Shown piece by piece: positions 43,417 through 51,723 of a stretch of 64,000 nt of DNA. Source of the DNA: a bacterium. GTDB taxonomy: Bacteria > Krumholzibacteriota > Krumholzibacteriia > LZORAL124-64-63. The notes under the pieces were generated by a model, which worked only from the letters and a program-made list of their open reading frames with translations, was not told the DNA's origin and ran no database searches. Numbering within the stretch: position 1 is the first letter of the stretch; each line of letters begins with the position of its first letter. The DNA lies in the NCBI GenBank assembly GCA_024231905.1, contig JAAEQC010000234.1:47940-111939 (forward strand), written 5' to 3'. The translations under genes and the position numbers were made by a program.

Positions 43417-46400
43417 ATGTCATCGCACGCTTTGGCCAGCCGCTGCGCAGCCCTTCTCCTGCTCCTCCTCTGCACGCCCCTGCTCGTCCAGGGGGCCGAC
43501 CCCGACCGGGCCTGGCATTTCCTGCCCGCCGACGACATCGGCGCCCCCGCCTTCCATGCCGCCCATCCCGGCTGGGACGGCCGCGGCGTGGTGATCGCCA
43601 TCCTGGACACGGGGGTGGACGCTTTCGCGCCGGGGTTGCTGCAGACCTCCACAGGGCAGACCAAGCTCATCGACGTGCGCGACTTCGGCACGGAAGGCGA
43701 TTGGGACACGGCTGAGGCCGTGCTCGACGATTCGGGAACCGACGCGGCCCCGGTGTACGCCGACGTCGACGGAGTGCTCCTGCGGGGCGCCGCGGATCTG
43801 CCGGTACCCCCGGCCACGGGCGAGGGCGCGCTACCGGTGTACATGGGCGTGGTGACCGAACCGGACTTCGTGGACAGCCACGATGTCCACGACCTCAACG
43901 ACGACGGCGATACGACCGACAGCTTCGGCTTCATCGTCTACCAGGCTGCGCGGGCGGACGTGGAAGCGGCCCTGGGCGTGGGCGCCGGCTACGACTTCCT
44001 GGCCGATCTGAACGAGACCGCCGCGGCCACGGTCGCCAAGGAGCGTGCGTCGCAACGAGTGTGGGTCGTGGTCATGGATACCGACGGCAACGGCGACCTG
44101 GCTGACGAGGCGATCCTGCGCGACTACCGGGTAAACCACGACTCCTTCGCCCTGGGCGCGGACAACGATCCCGAGTCCCGGTCCCTCATGGCCTGGAATC
44201 TCAACGTGCGCACCAACGAGGACCACCTGGGTGCCATGACCGCGCCCACGGTGGAGTTCCACTTCGACGACGGGGCCCACGGCAGCCACTGCGCCGGCAT
44301 CGCCGCCGGCTACCAGGTGAGCGGACAGGAAGGGTTGAACGGCGTGGCGCCGGGAGCCTGGGTCATGTCCCTGAAGATCGGCGACAACCGGCTGTCCGGC
44401 GGCGCCACCCGCACCTCGAGCATGAAGAAGGCTTACGAATACGCCGCCGCCTTCGAAGAGAAGTGGGGGATCCCCGTCGTCGTGAACATGAGCTTCGGCA
44501 TCAACTCGGTGGAAGAGGGCGACGACGCCATGGGCCGCTGGTTGGACGACCTGCTGGCGGACCATCCTACCCTGTACGTGTGCACCAGCGCCGGCAACGA
44601 GGGTCCCGGCCTTTCGACGGTGGGCCTGCCGGCCACGTCGCCCAGCGTCATCGCCAGCGGGGCCTACCTGTCGGTGGGCGCCGGCGCCGATCTCTACAAC
44701 GCGGGGATGGACCGGGCGAGCCTCTTCAACTTCAGCAGCCGTGGCGGCGAAACCGCCAAGCCCGACGTGGTGGCGCCGGGCACGGCCCTCAGCACGGTCC
44801 CCGGCTTCATCGACGGCATGGCCCGCTTCAACGGCACCAGCATGGCCAGCCCCCAGACCGCCGGCGCCATCGCCTGTTTGGCGGGGGCGGCGGTCCGCGA
44901 GGAGCTCGACATCCACTGGGGCATGGTGAAGCGCGCACTCATCGCCGGCGGCGTCCGGGTCGAGGGCAAGGGGCTGCTGGACCAGGGCGGCGGCCTGGTG
45001 CACCTGGAGAATTCCTGGAAGATCCTGCGCGACCTGGCCCGCAGCGGTTCAGCCGGCCGCGTCCTGCGCTGGGACATCTCCACCCCGTGCGCCTTCCAGG
45101 CCGACGGCCTGAGTGACGCTTCCTACTGGCGCACCCCCGGCGGCGCACCGGTGGCTCCCGAACGCGTCACTTTCACCGTGCGTCCGGTCTTCCATCCGGA
45201 TCTCGATCCCGACGCGCGGGACGCCTTCTTTCGCAGCTTCTCCTTCCGTAGCGAGGCCGACTGGTTGAAGGTCATTTCCGGCGACCGCTACGTGCGTGGC
45301 GACATGGGCATGACCGTCCGGGTGGAGTACGACGGCGACAAGATCGAGGCGCCCGGCGTCCACGCGGCGCGGGTGGTGGCCAGCCTCGACGGCGGCGACC
45401 TGTCCGGCCTGGCCGCCCGGGAATTCTACCTCTGGAATACGGTGGTGGTGGGCGAACCGTCCGGCCCCGTCGCGGGCTGGGTGCGCGTCTTCGAGGGCGA
45501 GGACTTGGCCCAGAGCGACGTGAGCCGTCACTACGTGGATGCGCCGGCCGGCGCCTCGGCCATGCGCGTGCGCCTGGAAGTGAGCCCGGACGTGGGCTCT
45601 TCCCGCGGCGCGGCGGCATTCATCGAGATCTGTGATCCGGAGGGCGTCGTGCGCGGCGGCTGGTCCGGCTACGCCGAGGTCGATGGCCGGCAGATCCGCG
45701 ACTTGACGATCCTGCCGCCGGAGCTGCGCCCGGGCACCTGGGAGCTCAACGTGGGCACGGGCATCACCAACCGCGACCTCACCGACTACCGCCTGACCGT
45801 GAGTTTCGACGGCTACGCCGCCGAGCCGGCCCGGCTGTGTCCCGCTGGCGGCGACCTCACGGTGACGCGGGTCTTCGAAGGGACCTTCCGCGGCCAGGTC
45901 GAAGCCGCCCTGGAGGGTTTCCGCGCCACCGAGACGATCGAGATCGAGAAGGCCGACGTCTGGACCCGCTCCTTCACCCTGGACGAGACCACACCCAGCG
46001 CAGAATTCCATCTGGTCATGTCCGAGAAGGTGGCCAACCTCTTCACCGATTGCGCCGTGAACATTCTCGACGCCTCGGGCAAGTCGGTCCGGGGCACGAG
46101 CTTCGACGGCCGCGAAGCCCGGGTGCGCGCGAACTTCGCGGCGGGCAGCTACAAGTTGCAGGTGGTGGGCGCCTTCGCCATCGCCGCGGACATGGCAGCC
46201 TGGGGCTTCGACCTGGAGGAGAAGTTCTTCTTCGGGTCGCCGCGCACGGGTGCCGTGGCCCGAGCCGGCGGCGGTCGCCTCACCCTGCCCTGCGGCGTGC
46301 CCGTGAAGCTCGACGTGACGTTCCCGGAGGGAGGTCCCGCCGTTCCCGAGGGCAAGAGTCTCTTCGGCGCCATTCGCTTCCGGGACACGCGCACCGACGA

Positions 46401-46473
46401 CCGCCGTCCTGGCGACTCGGGTGGACGGCTGGTGTGTGAGGTGCCGGTGGGTCGGGAGCCAGACCAGGAGTAG
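43417..46473 (+). CDS. Secreted subtilisin-family peptidase, tripeptidyl-peptidase-II-like
   Basis: A 1018-residue secreted protease. A signal peptide (about 1-26) is followed by the S8 domain with the aspartate motif AILDTGVDAFAPGLL (Asp64), the histidine motif HGSHCAGIAAG (His288) and NGTSMASP (Ser475). The 220-residue insert between Asp and His, and the TGQTKLIDVRDFG segment, are typical of tripeptidyl peptidase II and not of ordinary subtilisins. The remaining 500 residues are beta-rich modules, also as in TPPII. The eukaryotic enzyme is cytosolic and forms giant spindles; this one has a signal peptide. Candidate promoter at 43292. It ends four bases before the convergent glycosyltransferase. 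Confidence 0.87.
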   Translation: MSSHALASRCAALLLLLLCTPLLVQGADPDRAWHFLPADDIGAPAFHAAHPGWDGRGVVIAILDTGVDAFAPGLLQTSTGQTKLIDVRDFGTEGDWDTAEAVLDDSGTDAAPVYADVDGVLLRGAADLPVPPATGEGALPVYMGVVTEPDFVDSHDVHDLNDDGDTTDSFGFIVYQAARADVEAALGVGAGYDFLADLNETAAATVAKERASQRVWVVVMDTDGNGDLADEAILRDYRVNHDSFALGADNDPESRSLMAWNLNVRTNEDHLGAMTAPTVEFHFDDGAHGSHCAGIAAGYQVSGQEGLNGVAPGAWVMSLKIGDNRLSGGATRTSSMKKAYEYAAAFEEKWGIPVVVNMSFGINSVEEGDDAMGRWLDDLLADHPTLYVCTSAGNEGPGLSTVGLPATSPSVIASGAYLSVGAGADLYNAGMDRASLFNFSSRGGETAKPDVVAPGTALSTVPGFIDGMARFNGTSMASPQTAGAIACLAGAAVREELDIHWGMVKRALIAGGVRVEGKGLLDQGGGLVHLENSWKILRDLARSGSAGRVLRWDISTPCAFQADGLSDASYWRTPGGAPVAPERVTFTVRPVFHPDLDPDARDAFFRSFSFRSEADWLKVISGDRYVRGDMGMTVRVEYDGDKIEAPGVHAARVVASLDGGDLSGLAAREFYLWNTVVVGEPSGPVAGWVRVFEGEDLAQSDVSRHYVDAPAGASAMRVRLEVSPDVGSSRGAAAFIEICDPEGVVRGGWSGYAEVDGRQIRDLTILPPELRPGTWELNVGTGITNRDLTDYRLTVSFDGYAAEPARLCPAGGDLTVTRVFEGTFRGQVEAALEGFRATETIEIEKADVWTRSFTLDETTPSAEFHLVMSEKVANLFTDCAVNILDASGKSVRGTSFDGREARVRANFAAGSYKLQVVGAFAIAADMAAWGFDLEEKFFFGSPRTGAVARAGGGRLTLPCGVPVKLDVTFPEGGPAVPEGKSLFGAIRFRDTRTDDRRPGDSGGRLVCEVPVGREPDQE

Positions 46474-46477
46474 GGGC

Positions 46478-47740
46478 TCAGGCGGGCAGCAGTCCGCGGA
46501 GGATCCCTTCCAGGCGGACCATGTGCGCCGCGCGATCGCAATGCGCCTCAGCGTAACGTCGCGCGGCGCCTTCCTGCTTGTCGCCGGCGCGCAGGAGGGC
46601 GGCGAAGAGGGATTGCGGATCGCCGGCGGTGGCCAGTTCGCCGGTGACCCCGGGTTCGATCAGCTCCGGCAGCCCGCCCAGGTCCGAGCCCACGATCTCC
46701 CGGTCCGCCGCCAAGGACTCCAACGCCGCCATGGGTGCGTTCTCGTACCACTCGGAAGGAATGACCGAGAACCGGGCCCGCCCCAGCACCTCCCGTAAGC
46801 CTTCGATATCCAGGGGACCGAGCACCTCCACCGTCTCCAGCCCCAGCTGGGCGACACGCGCCCTGGTGTTGCCCAGGCACGGACCGTCGCCGGCGATGAG
46901 CAGGCACAGGGGTGGCCGGGCCTCGGTGCCGTCGATGTGCCCCTGCTCCCACAGGGCCTGGGCGTCCAGGAGGGTGCGCAGTCCCTTCTCCTGGGAGATG
47001 CGCCCGAAGTAGACGTAGGCGTCGCGCTCCACGTCCGGCAGACGATCCGGGTGCCAGAAGTCCAGGTCCACGAAGTTGGGCAGGTGCTGCAGCTTGGCGG
47101 CCGGGAAACCCCAGGCTGCGTATTTGTCCCGGTAGAAGCGGCTGGGGCAGAGGAAGGTGTTCACATGCCGCGTGTAGATTCCGCGCCACCGCTGGTGGGC
47201 GGTCTCCACGGCGGCCAGGAGCGACGCGGCCCGGGAGTTCTTCACGCAACGGCCCAGCACCGCGTGGTGGAAGCGTCCGCCGCGGCAGCGTTCGCACACC
47301 TCGCCCCGCCGGAGCATGTGGATGGCCGGACAGAGCAGCCGCAGGTCGTGCAGGGTCATGACAATCGGGATGTGGTGGCGGGCCAGGACCGGCAGGATCG
47401 AGGGGCTGAGGTGGTGGTAGATGTTGTGGATGTGGGCCACGTCCGGCCGCGCGGTCCGGATGAGTTCCTCCAGCCGGGCGGCGGCCTCCCGATTCCACAG
47501 GAGGGACAGGGCGTCGCCGGGGGACCAGCGGGGGGTGCTGTAGTCTCGGGCGCGGACGAAATAGCGGTCCCACCGGGAGGGGCGGGCGTGCTCGTCGGCC
47601 ATGGCGAAGGGGATCACGTCCCAGCCGGCGGCCGCCAGGTCCTCCTCCTCCTGCACCACGTAGCGGCCCACGCCGCCGGCCGGACCCACGTCGTGGTAGA
47701 ACTTGTTGATCAGCAGCAGCCGCGGTCGGTCCACATCCAT
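46478..47740 (-). CDS. GT4 family glycosyltransferase
   Basis: A 420-residue glycosyltransferase. I chose ATG 47740 (MDVDRPRLLLINKFYHDVGPAGGVGRYV) because it begins at the family's first strand with GGACAGG upstream; ATG 47776 would add 12 residues. Motifs: ADVAHIHNIYHHLSPSILPVL-type acceptor half, VMTLHDLRLLCP, CERCRGGRFHHAVLGRCVKNS (a cysteine cluster common in GT4 proteins), and the donor half AYVYFGRISQEKGLRTLLDA, IAGDGPCLGNTRARV, SVIPSEWYENAPMAALESLA. It lies outside the main locus. It is divergent from the histidine kinase at 47931. Confidence 0.85.
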   Translation of the reverse strand: MDVDRPRLLLINKFYHDVGPAGGVGRYVVQEEEDLAAAGWDVIPFAMADEHARPSRWDRYFVRARDYSTPRWSPGDALSLLWNREAAARLEELIRTARPDVAHIHNIYHHLSPSILPVLARHHIPIVMTLHDLRLLCPAIHMLRRGEVCERCRGGRFHHAVLGRCVKNSRAASLLAAVETAHQRWRGIYTRHVNTFLCPSRFYRDKYAAWGFPAAKLQHLPNFVDLDFWHPDRLPDVERDAYVYFGRISQEKGLRTLLDAQALWEQGHIDGTEARPPLCLLIAGDGPCLGNTRARVAQLGLETVEVLGPLDIEGLREVLGRARFSVIPSEWYENAPMAALESLAADREIVGSDLGGLPELIEPGVTGELATAGDPQSLFAALLRAGDKQEGAARRYAEAHCDRAAHMVRLEGILRGLLPA

Positions 47741-47930
47741 CCTGTCCGTCGTGTGTCGAAAACCCTTGTCCGCCATGAATAACGCTCGGACGAACCTTCG
47801 GTCAACCTCGGGCCCCCGCGTCCGATAATGCACCTGGAGGGAAGGTGCGCAAGGTCGGACGGGGGTTCGTCCCCTGTCCGTGTGCCTTGCGACGGCCGTC
47901 AAGAGCCGGAGTTGCAAGCGACGGGACGCC

Positions 47931-49244
47931 ATGACGAGGTACTGGTCCAAACTCCGATACGGGGCCCCGTGGCGGGCCGCCGGCCGCCTGTTGCCGGACG
48001 TGGTGCAGCGCCTGGATGTGCTGGGCGTCCATCTGCGCCGCCTGGCGGGGGGCGACCTGGACCGGCGCCTGACCGTTCGGGCAGACGACCCGGTGGGCGA
48101 ACTGGAGGCCACGTGCAACCGGCTCACCGACCGCATCGTCGCGGCCCGGGACCAGCTCGTCGACCAGGCCGGGCGCCTGGAGGCTTCCCGTGACGATCTC
48201 CTGCGCCTGGATAAAGCCAAGGACGACTTCCTGGCCCTGGTCTCCCACGAGGTACGCACGCCCCTGACCTGTATCCTGGGCGGCGTGGACTACCTGCGCA
48301 CCACTCTGGGCGGGGCGACACCGGCCCAGCGCGCCTTGCTGGACGAACTCGACCTGGGCGAGGTGGTGGAGGTCATCGCCGACAGCGGCGTCCGTCTCAA
48401 CGAATTCCTCGACGACGCCCTGCGCATGACCGCCATCCGCTCCGGAGCCCGACGCCTGGATCTGCGGCCGCTACGGCCGAGTGACGTGGTTTCGCCGGCC
48501 CTGGGCAGGGCTGCCAACATCGCCATGGACCGGGGCATCCGCCTGGAGGACGACCTCTCGGGCGTGGAGAGCTGGCGCCTCCTGGGCGACATCAGCTCCT
48601 TGCGCATCGTCTTCGGCAAGCTGCTCGACAACGCCGTGACCCACAATACGGACGGAGGGCGTGTACTCCTACGGGAGGTGGCGGAATTGCCCGCCGAAGC
48701 CGTGGGGACGCCGGCCGGCGACGCCGATCTGCCCCGCCTCGAGGATCAGCCCGGCGCCGCCGCCTGGCTCGAGGACGTGGCCTGGCGCACGATCGAAGTG
48801 CGCAACACCGGCCCGGTCATTCCCGCCGAGCGTTTCGGCGCTCTCTTCAGTCGTTTCGAGATCGTGGGTGAGATCGAGAACCACAGCCGCGGGGCGGGTC
48901 TCAGCCTGTCCATCGCCCGTGCCCTGGTGGAGGAGCACGGTGGGCGTCTCGCCGTACGGAGCGACGACGAGTTCGGCACGTCCTTCTACGCGCAATTGCC
49001 CGCGATCACCAGCGACGCAGCCGCGGGCCGCGGCGCCCTATGGGACGATGCTCCCGAGGGTGTCGGCGGCCGATCCGGCCACGAAGAGGTCGGCGTGGTG
49101 GCTGACCCCGCTGGGCGCCAGGTTGAACTCCACGACCCGGGCGCCGGCCCGGCCGGCTTGGGTGACGAGTCCAGCGGCGGGGTAGACGGCTCCCGCGGTG
49201 CCGATCACGAGGAAGAGATCACAGTCCCCCACGGCACGTTCTGA
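47931..49244 (+). CDS. Soluble sensor histidine kinase
   Basis: A 437-residue kinase without a visible membrane segment. Residues about 20-72 resemble a HAMP domain (LGVHLRRLAGGDLDRRLTVRADDPVGELEATCNRL), followed by a coiled coil and HisKA with FLALVSHEVRTPL (His106). The ATPase domain has LLDNAVTHN, VRNTGPVIP (the usual DxGxG aspartate is asparagine) and GAGLSLSIARALVEEHGG. No response regulator is adjacent. After the last kinase strand (FYAQLP) about 75 further residues overlap the sirtuin gene on the other strand. ATG 47931 was chosen over upstream in-frame codons because HAMP follows soon after it; its binding site is weak. Confidence 0.8.
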   Translation: MTRYWSKLRYGAPWRAAGRLLPDVVQRLDVLGVHLRRLAGGDLDRRLTVRADDPVGELEATCNRLTDRIVAARDQLVDQAGRLEASRDDLLRLDKAKDDFLALVSHEVRTPLTCILGGVDYLRTTLGGATPAQRALLDELDLGEVVEVIADSGVRLNEFLDDALRMTAIRSGARRLDLRPLRPSDVVSPALGRAANIAMDRGIRLEDDLSGVESWRLLGDISSLRIVFGKLLDNAVTHNTDGGRVLLREVAELPAEAVGTPAGDADLPRLEDQPGAAAWLEDVAWRTIEVRNTGPVIPAERFGALFSRFEIVGEIENHSRGAGLSLSIARALVEEHGGRLAVRSDDEFGTSFYAQLPAITSDAAAGRGALWDDAPEGVGGRSGHEEVGVVADPAGRQVELHDPGAGPAGLGDESSGGVDGSRGADHEEEITVPHGTF

Positions 49245-49754
49245 CGCGGCGGCTACCGCCGGGTCGATCCCCTCACCGAACCACACGACGCCCGGACGGA
49301 GCAGACCGTCGCAGATATCGCAGCGCGGCGGCACCGGCAGCGGCACCCGTCGGTCCTCTCCCGTGGCGCCGCAGCCGGTGCAACGCACCTGCCAGATGGA
49401 CCCGTGGTATTCCAGCACGTCCCCGCTGCCGGCCTGCTGGTGGTAGCCATCCACGTTCTGGGTGACGATGACGACCTCGGTGCGTGTGGCCAGCCGCGCC
49501 AGGGCGTGATGGGCGGCGTTGGGTTCGGCGGCGGCGATGAGGCCGCGCCGCCAGTCGTACCAGCGCCACACCAGTTCCGGGTCGGCGGCGAAGGCCTGGG
49601 GTGTGGCCAGTTCTTCGGGACGGTACCGGCTCCACAGGCTGTCCTGCTCGCCGCGGAAGGTGGGGATGCCGCTGGCGGCGGAGATGCCGGCCCCGCTCAA
49701 CACGGCCACCCGTGGCTCCTCCTCGAGCATTGTGACCAGGTCCTGGATTTCCAC
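49038..49754 (-). CDS. Sirtuin, NAD-dependent protein deacylase
   Basis: A 238-residue sirtuin. GTG 49754 follows GGGAGG; the frame upstream lacks family sequence. NAD-binding motif: VLSGAGISAASGIPTFRG; catalytic HG in VTQNVDGYHQQAG and LEYHGSIW; zinc site CTGC and CDIC; GVVWFGEGI and the C-terminal IGTAGAVYPAAGL. The WYDWRRG segment fits the Tyr-x-x-Arg pattern of class III sirtuins, which remove succinyl or malonyl groups. The last 207 bases overlap the 3' end of the histidine kinase. It is divergent from the metallopeptidase. Confidence 0.88.
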   Translation of the reverse strand: MEIQDLVTMLEEEPRVAVLSGAGISAASGIPTFRGEQDSLWSRYRPEELATPQAFAADPELVWRWYDWRRGLIAAAEPNAAHHALARLATRTEVVIVTQNVDGYHQQAGSGDVLEYHGSIWQVRCTGCGATGEDRRVPLPVPPRCDICDGLLRPGVVWFGEGIDPAVAAASERAVGDCDLFLVIGTAGAVYPAAGLVTQAGRAGARVVEFNLAPSGVSHHADLFVAGSAADTLGSIVP

Positions 49755-49862
49755 ACCGCACCTCCCGGTATTGCCCGCGGGCGCTCCAGCCCGCATGATG
49801 GGGCGACCATACCGTGTCGCCGTCCCATTGACCAGCCGGGGAGGATTCCGCTGCCGCGCACC

Positions 49863-50732
49863 GTGCTCATCACCGTCCTGTTGCTGCTCGTGGCGGCGAC
49901 GATCGCCCTGGCGACCCCGCCACCGGTCCGCTTCGCCGCCGACACCCGCTCCGGCCACGCGGCCGCCGAGCGTTGCGCCGAGATCTGGCGCGAGGAAGGA
50001 CCGGCCCTGGCCGCCCGGCTCCTGCCCGTCGGTACCCGGGTCGACACCATAACCTGCCTGCTGCTCTCGCCGGACGCCTTCGCCGCCCGTTTCACCGGTA
50101 GTGTCCCGGACTGGGGGGTGGGGGTCGCCGTGGGGGGCGGCCGCCTGGTGGCCATCGACCACGCCCGCCTACCGGCGGTGGGTCGCGGTCTGCGCGAGGT
50201 CTTCCTCCACGAGATGACTCACTCCCTCCTGTTCCAGGCCGCACCCGAGGTCTGGATGCCGGCCTGGTTCCACGAAGGGTGCGCCATGCGCCTGGCTGGA
50301 GAGTGGCGCTTCGTGGATACGGTCTCCCTGGCCCTCGAAGGCCGCGTGCCCGCTCTGGACCGGTTGCAGGGACGCTTCCCCAGGGTGGCCGCCACGGCGG
50401 ACCGGGCCTACCGCACCAGCCTCCTGGCGGTGAACTGGCTGACCGACCGTCACGGCCCGGACGCGGTGCCGCGAGTGGTCGCCGCCGCCGCCCGCCGCGG
50501 CGACTTCCACGCGGGCTTCCAGGACGCCACCGGCGAATCCGTGGCGGAATACAGCGCCGCCTTCGCCTCCCGTATGCGGCTGCGCTTCGGCTGGCTGGTC
50601 ATGGCCACCCGCTGGCCGGGTCTCTTCGTCCTGCTGGCGCTGGTGTTGCTGGTGGGAGGCTTGCGCAAGATCGTCCTGGCCCGTCGCCGCCTGGCGGAGA
50701 TGGACGATGATGAGGCCCGGGAGTTCGACTGA
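49863..50732 (+). CDS. Membrane-associated metallopeptidase with HExxH motif
   Basis: A 289-residue protein with a hydrophobic N-terminus (VLITVLLLLVAATIAL), a zinc-binding HEMTHSLLFQ (about residue 117), WFHEGCA as a possible third ligand and a C-terminal membrane segment (FVLLALVLLVGGL). The layout fits a gluzincin-like peptidase, facing the periplasm. GTG 49863 is the first common start, but a perfect GGGGAGG (49838-49844) lies 18 bases from it and only six bases from an in-frame CTG at 49851, which would add four residues. Its substrate is unknown. It is divergent from the sirtuin with about 110 bases between. Confidence 0.7.
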   Translation: MLITVLLLLVAATIALATPPPVRFAADTRSGHAAAERCAEIWREEGPALAARLLPVGTRVDTITCLLLSPDAFAARFTGSVPDWGVGVAVGGGRLVAIDHARLPAVGRGLREVFLHEMTHSLLFQAAPEVWMPAWFHEGCAMRLAGEWRFVDTVSLALEGRVPALDRLQGRFPRVAATADRAYRTSLLAVNWLTDRHGPDAVPRVVAAAARRGDFHAGFQDATGESVAEYSAAFASRMRLRFGWLVMATRWPGLFVLLALVLLVGGLRKIVLARRRLAEMDDDEAREFD

Positions 50733-50962
50733 GAGCTTGCGTTTTGCCCGCAGTCCACCGTCGCAGCGCTCTTCCCGCTAGGTTTCACCGCTATTCGGAC
50801 CCGGGCGGCCGATGTCCCGCGATTCCCCGTCGTTCCTCCCGGTGACCGGTCGGATCCTCTCGCCCCCGGAACCCCGACGCCCCCCGTGGTGGCACCTGGG
50901 TTGCTCCTTCCCGCCTGTCCACCGTGAACGAGACTGGACGCCGGAACGGGAGAGAGCGCATC

Positions 50963-51616
50963 GTGAGGGTCAAGAGAGCATGGATCACGACGGCCATCGC
51001 CGTCGGCCTGTGGATGATGACGGCGGCGGCTTTCGCCCAGACCACCGACTACCGCTTCCACTGGGCCCCCAGCCCGGACGACGACGGCTCGGGCACTCCC
51101 CTCTCGCCGGCGGTGGGCTACGAGGTCTGGTTGCGCGAGGATGCCGACGCCGAGAAGCTGGTCGCCACGGTCATGAGCGACACGGTGTACACCTTGGCGG
51201 CGGAGCCCGGCGTGGTGCACCGCATCCGCGTGGCGGGTTTCGACGGGGCCGGCCGCGTTTCGCTGAAGAGCGATTGGTCCGACCCGGTGTACTTCGAGGA
51301 CGACGTCCGTTCGACCCCGGGCTTGCCGGGCTCGGCGGCCCTGGGCGGCAACTATCCCAACCCCTTCAATCCCGAGACGCGGATCCGCTATGGCGTGCCC
51401 GAGGAGGCCACCGCGAGCGACCGCATGCGCCTGGAGATTTTCGCCCTGGACGGCCGCCGCGTGCGGACCTTCGACGTGGATCGCACCCCCGGCTGGCACG
51501 AGGTCGTGTGGGACGGCCTGGGCGATGACGGCCGGGTCCAGTCCACGGGAATGTACGTGACCCGCTTCGTGGTGGGCGAGGACGTGAGCACCACCAAGAT
51601 GACCATGGTCAAATAG
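50963..51616 (+). CDS. Secreted protein with FlgD-like C-terminal sorting domain
   Basis: A 217-residue protein. GTG 50963 gives a clean signal peptide (RVKRAWITTAIAVGLWMMTAAAFA); GGGAGAGA lies upstream. A fibronectin-III-like module (about 28-110, YRFHWAPSPDDDG to VHRIRVAGFDGAGR) is followed by the C-terminal domain NYPNPFNPETRIRYGVPEE, with the later motif DGRRVRTF and TGMYVTRFVVG. This is the FlgD Ig-like / type-IX-secretion-style tail found on surface proteins in the FCB group and related phyla, and it supports the taxonomic guess. A 230-base gap separates it from the metallopeptidase gene; I see no gene in it. Confidence 0.8.
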   Translation: MRVKRAWITTAIAVGLWMMTAAAFAQTTDYRFHWAPSPDDDGSGTPLSPAVGYEVWLREDADAEKLVATVMSDTVYTLAAEPGVVHRIRVAGFDGAGRVSLKSDWSDPVYFEDDVRSTPGLPGSAALGGNYPNPFNPETRIRYGVPEEATASDRMRLEIFALDGRRVRTFDVDRTPGWHEVVWDGLGDDGRVQSTGMYVTRFVVGEDVSTTKMTMVK

Positions 51617-51674
51617 GTCGCAGCGCCCCCGCCGCGGATGCGCCTTTCCGAGTGCCTCCAAAATGACTAAATTA

Positions 51675-51704
51675 GCCCCTCGTTGTCGAAAACGAGGGGC
51701 TTTT
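51675..51704 (+). terminator. Rho-independent terminator (or attenuator of the GreA fusion)
   Basis: GCCCCTCGTT (51675-51684) and AACGAGGGGC (51691-51700) form a perfect ten-base stem with a six-base loop followed by TTTT. It ends the gene at 50963 but lies only 20 bases before the GreA-fusion start. A promoter-like TTTCCG with a 17-base spacer and TAAATT (51645-51673) sits just before it. Confidence 0.75.
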
Positions 51705-51723
51705 GCATGGCGCGAGGAATGAG

